In this document: one piece after another, positions 5,410-5,869 of the stretch
Layout of the letters: every line of letters starts with the position of its first letter
Numbering within the stretch: the first letter of the stretch is position 1
Translations under genes and position numbers: made by a program
Notes under the pieces: model-generated
Seen by the model: the letters and a program-made list of their open reading frames with translations, nothing else
What the model was told of the DNA's origin: nothing
The model's database searches: none
From: Prevotellaceae bacterium
GTDB taxonomy: Bacteria > Bacteroidota > Bacteroidia > Bacteroidales > Bacteroidaceae
Assembly (NCBI GenBank): GCA_021204715.1
Contig: JAJPYW010000081.1
Coordinates: forward strand, 1 to 5,869
Length of the DNA stretch: 5,869 bases
Direction of reading: 5' to 3'

Positions 5410-5869
5410 TCAATATCCGGGGTTCTGTTCCAAGTCGGCATCCTTGTTGAGCTGTATCTCCGTTAAAGGAATGGGCAGCAAGGTATGTATGTTGGGATCA
5501 TAACCCTCGATAGTCTTGGAGCTATCCAATTCCGGCCATTTGCTTACCATCATGTTCACACGGTTGGTGAGCTCGCCCGTGCGCATCAAGGTGAAGCGGC
5601 GGTTCTCCTCGCCCACCATCTCGCGGATGCGCTCGTCAAGAATGAAGTCGATGTCGATATCCGAAGCCGATACCTTGCCGGCATTGGCATCGCCGGTTTC
5701 CTCGCGGTATTCCTTGAAGGCGCGGTCGCGCAGCACGTTGATGTCCTCGGCTGCACCCGACGTGTTGCCTTGACGGAAGCGCGCCTCGGCACGGAGCAAA
5801 TAGGCTTCGGCATAGCGCATCATGGGGAAGTCTTTGGTTACGGCATAGCCGAAGTCGTCCGTCGGGTCG
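5410..5869 (-). CDS. SusD/RagB-family outer-membrane nutrient-binding lipoprotein, C-terminal part
   Basis: The last 152 residues of a larger protein (SusD relatives are usually around 500-600 residues); the N-terminus lies beyond the right edge. The reading frame continues upstream of the ATG pair at 5818-5823 to the window end as DPTDDFGYAVTKDFPMMRYA. Family marks are DFPMMRYAEAYLLRAEARFRQ, the helical segment that follows (INVLRDRAF), DFILDERIREMVGEENRRF and the C-terminal LLPIPLTEIQLN...LEQNPGY. SusD-like proteins are surface lipoproteins that cap a SusC-like TonB-dependent transporter and deliver glycans or peptides. A susC homologue would be expected just upstream, outside the window. 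The substrate cannot be read from this fragment. Confidence 0.95.
   Translation of the reverse strand, partial: DPTDDFGYAVTKDFPMMRYAEAYLLRAEARFRQGNTSGAAEDINVLRDRAFKEYREETGDANAGKVSASDIDIDFILDERIREMVGEENRRFTLMRTGELTNRVNMMVSKWPELDSSKTIEGYDPNIHTLLPIPLTEIQLNKDADLEQNPGY

Overview
The window looks like a chromosomal segment from a member of the Bacteroidales (phylum Bacteroidota). Three things point there. The 3' end of a SusD/RagB-family gene enters from the right. The thiamine genes are clustered as thiS-thiE-thiG-thiC-thiF-thiH behind one leader. The promoter upstream of that leader matches the Bacteroidetes consensus (TTTG, 19 bp, TAATTTTG) rather than a classical -35/-10, and most genes lack a clear Shine-Dalgarno. 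I cannot name a genus; the coding regions are fairly GC-rich.

All genes lie on the minus strand, so transcription runs from high to low coordinates. From right to left: (1) 5410-5869, the C-terminal 152 residues of a SusD-like outer-membrane nutrient-binding lipoprotein, closed by a stem-loop terminator (5337-5369); (2) about 5300-4600, a non-coding region full of repeats; (3) the thi promoter (4568-4598), a TPP riboswitch (4438-4555) and a downstream leader hairpin (4365-4410); (4) thiS, thiE, thiG, thiC, thiF and the first 39 codons of thiH, which runs off the left edge.

The thi genes supply both halves of thiamine phosphate. ThiC makes the pyrimidine (HMP phosphate). ThiS carries the sulfur and is activated by ThiF. 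ThiH makes dehydroglycine from tyrosine, and ThiG assembles the thiazole. ThiE joins pyrimidine and thiazole. HMP-phosphate kinase (thiD) and the final kinase are not in the window. The riboswitch should repress the cluster when thiamine diphosphate is abundant.

The most unusual part is the intergenic DNA. From about 4933 to 5296 it is a ladder of roughly 16 tandem units with 22-23 bp period, in four blocks of different sequence. Nine copies of the dyad GAA-N4-TTC are spaced by exact multiples of 23 bp, and the register is kept across an intervening block of different sequence. The ladder lies between the susD-side terminator and the thi promoter, where neither operon needs sequence. Left of it (4622-4880) is a second, unrelated cluster of palindromes and direct repeats. 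Two further points: ThiF lacks the cysteines expected for zinc binding and sulfur transfer, and the hairpin after the riboswitch contains a split copy of the sequence that forms the 3' strand of aptamer helix P1.
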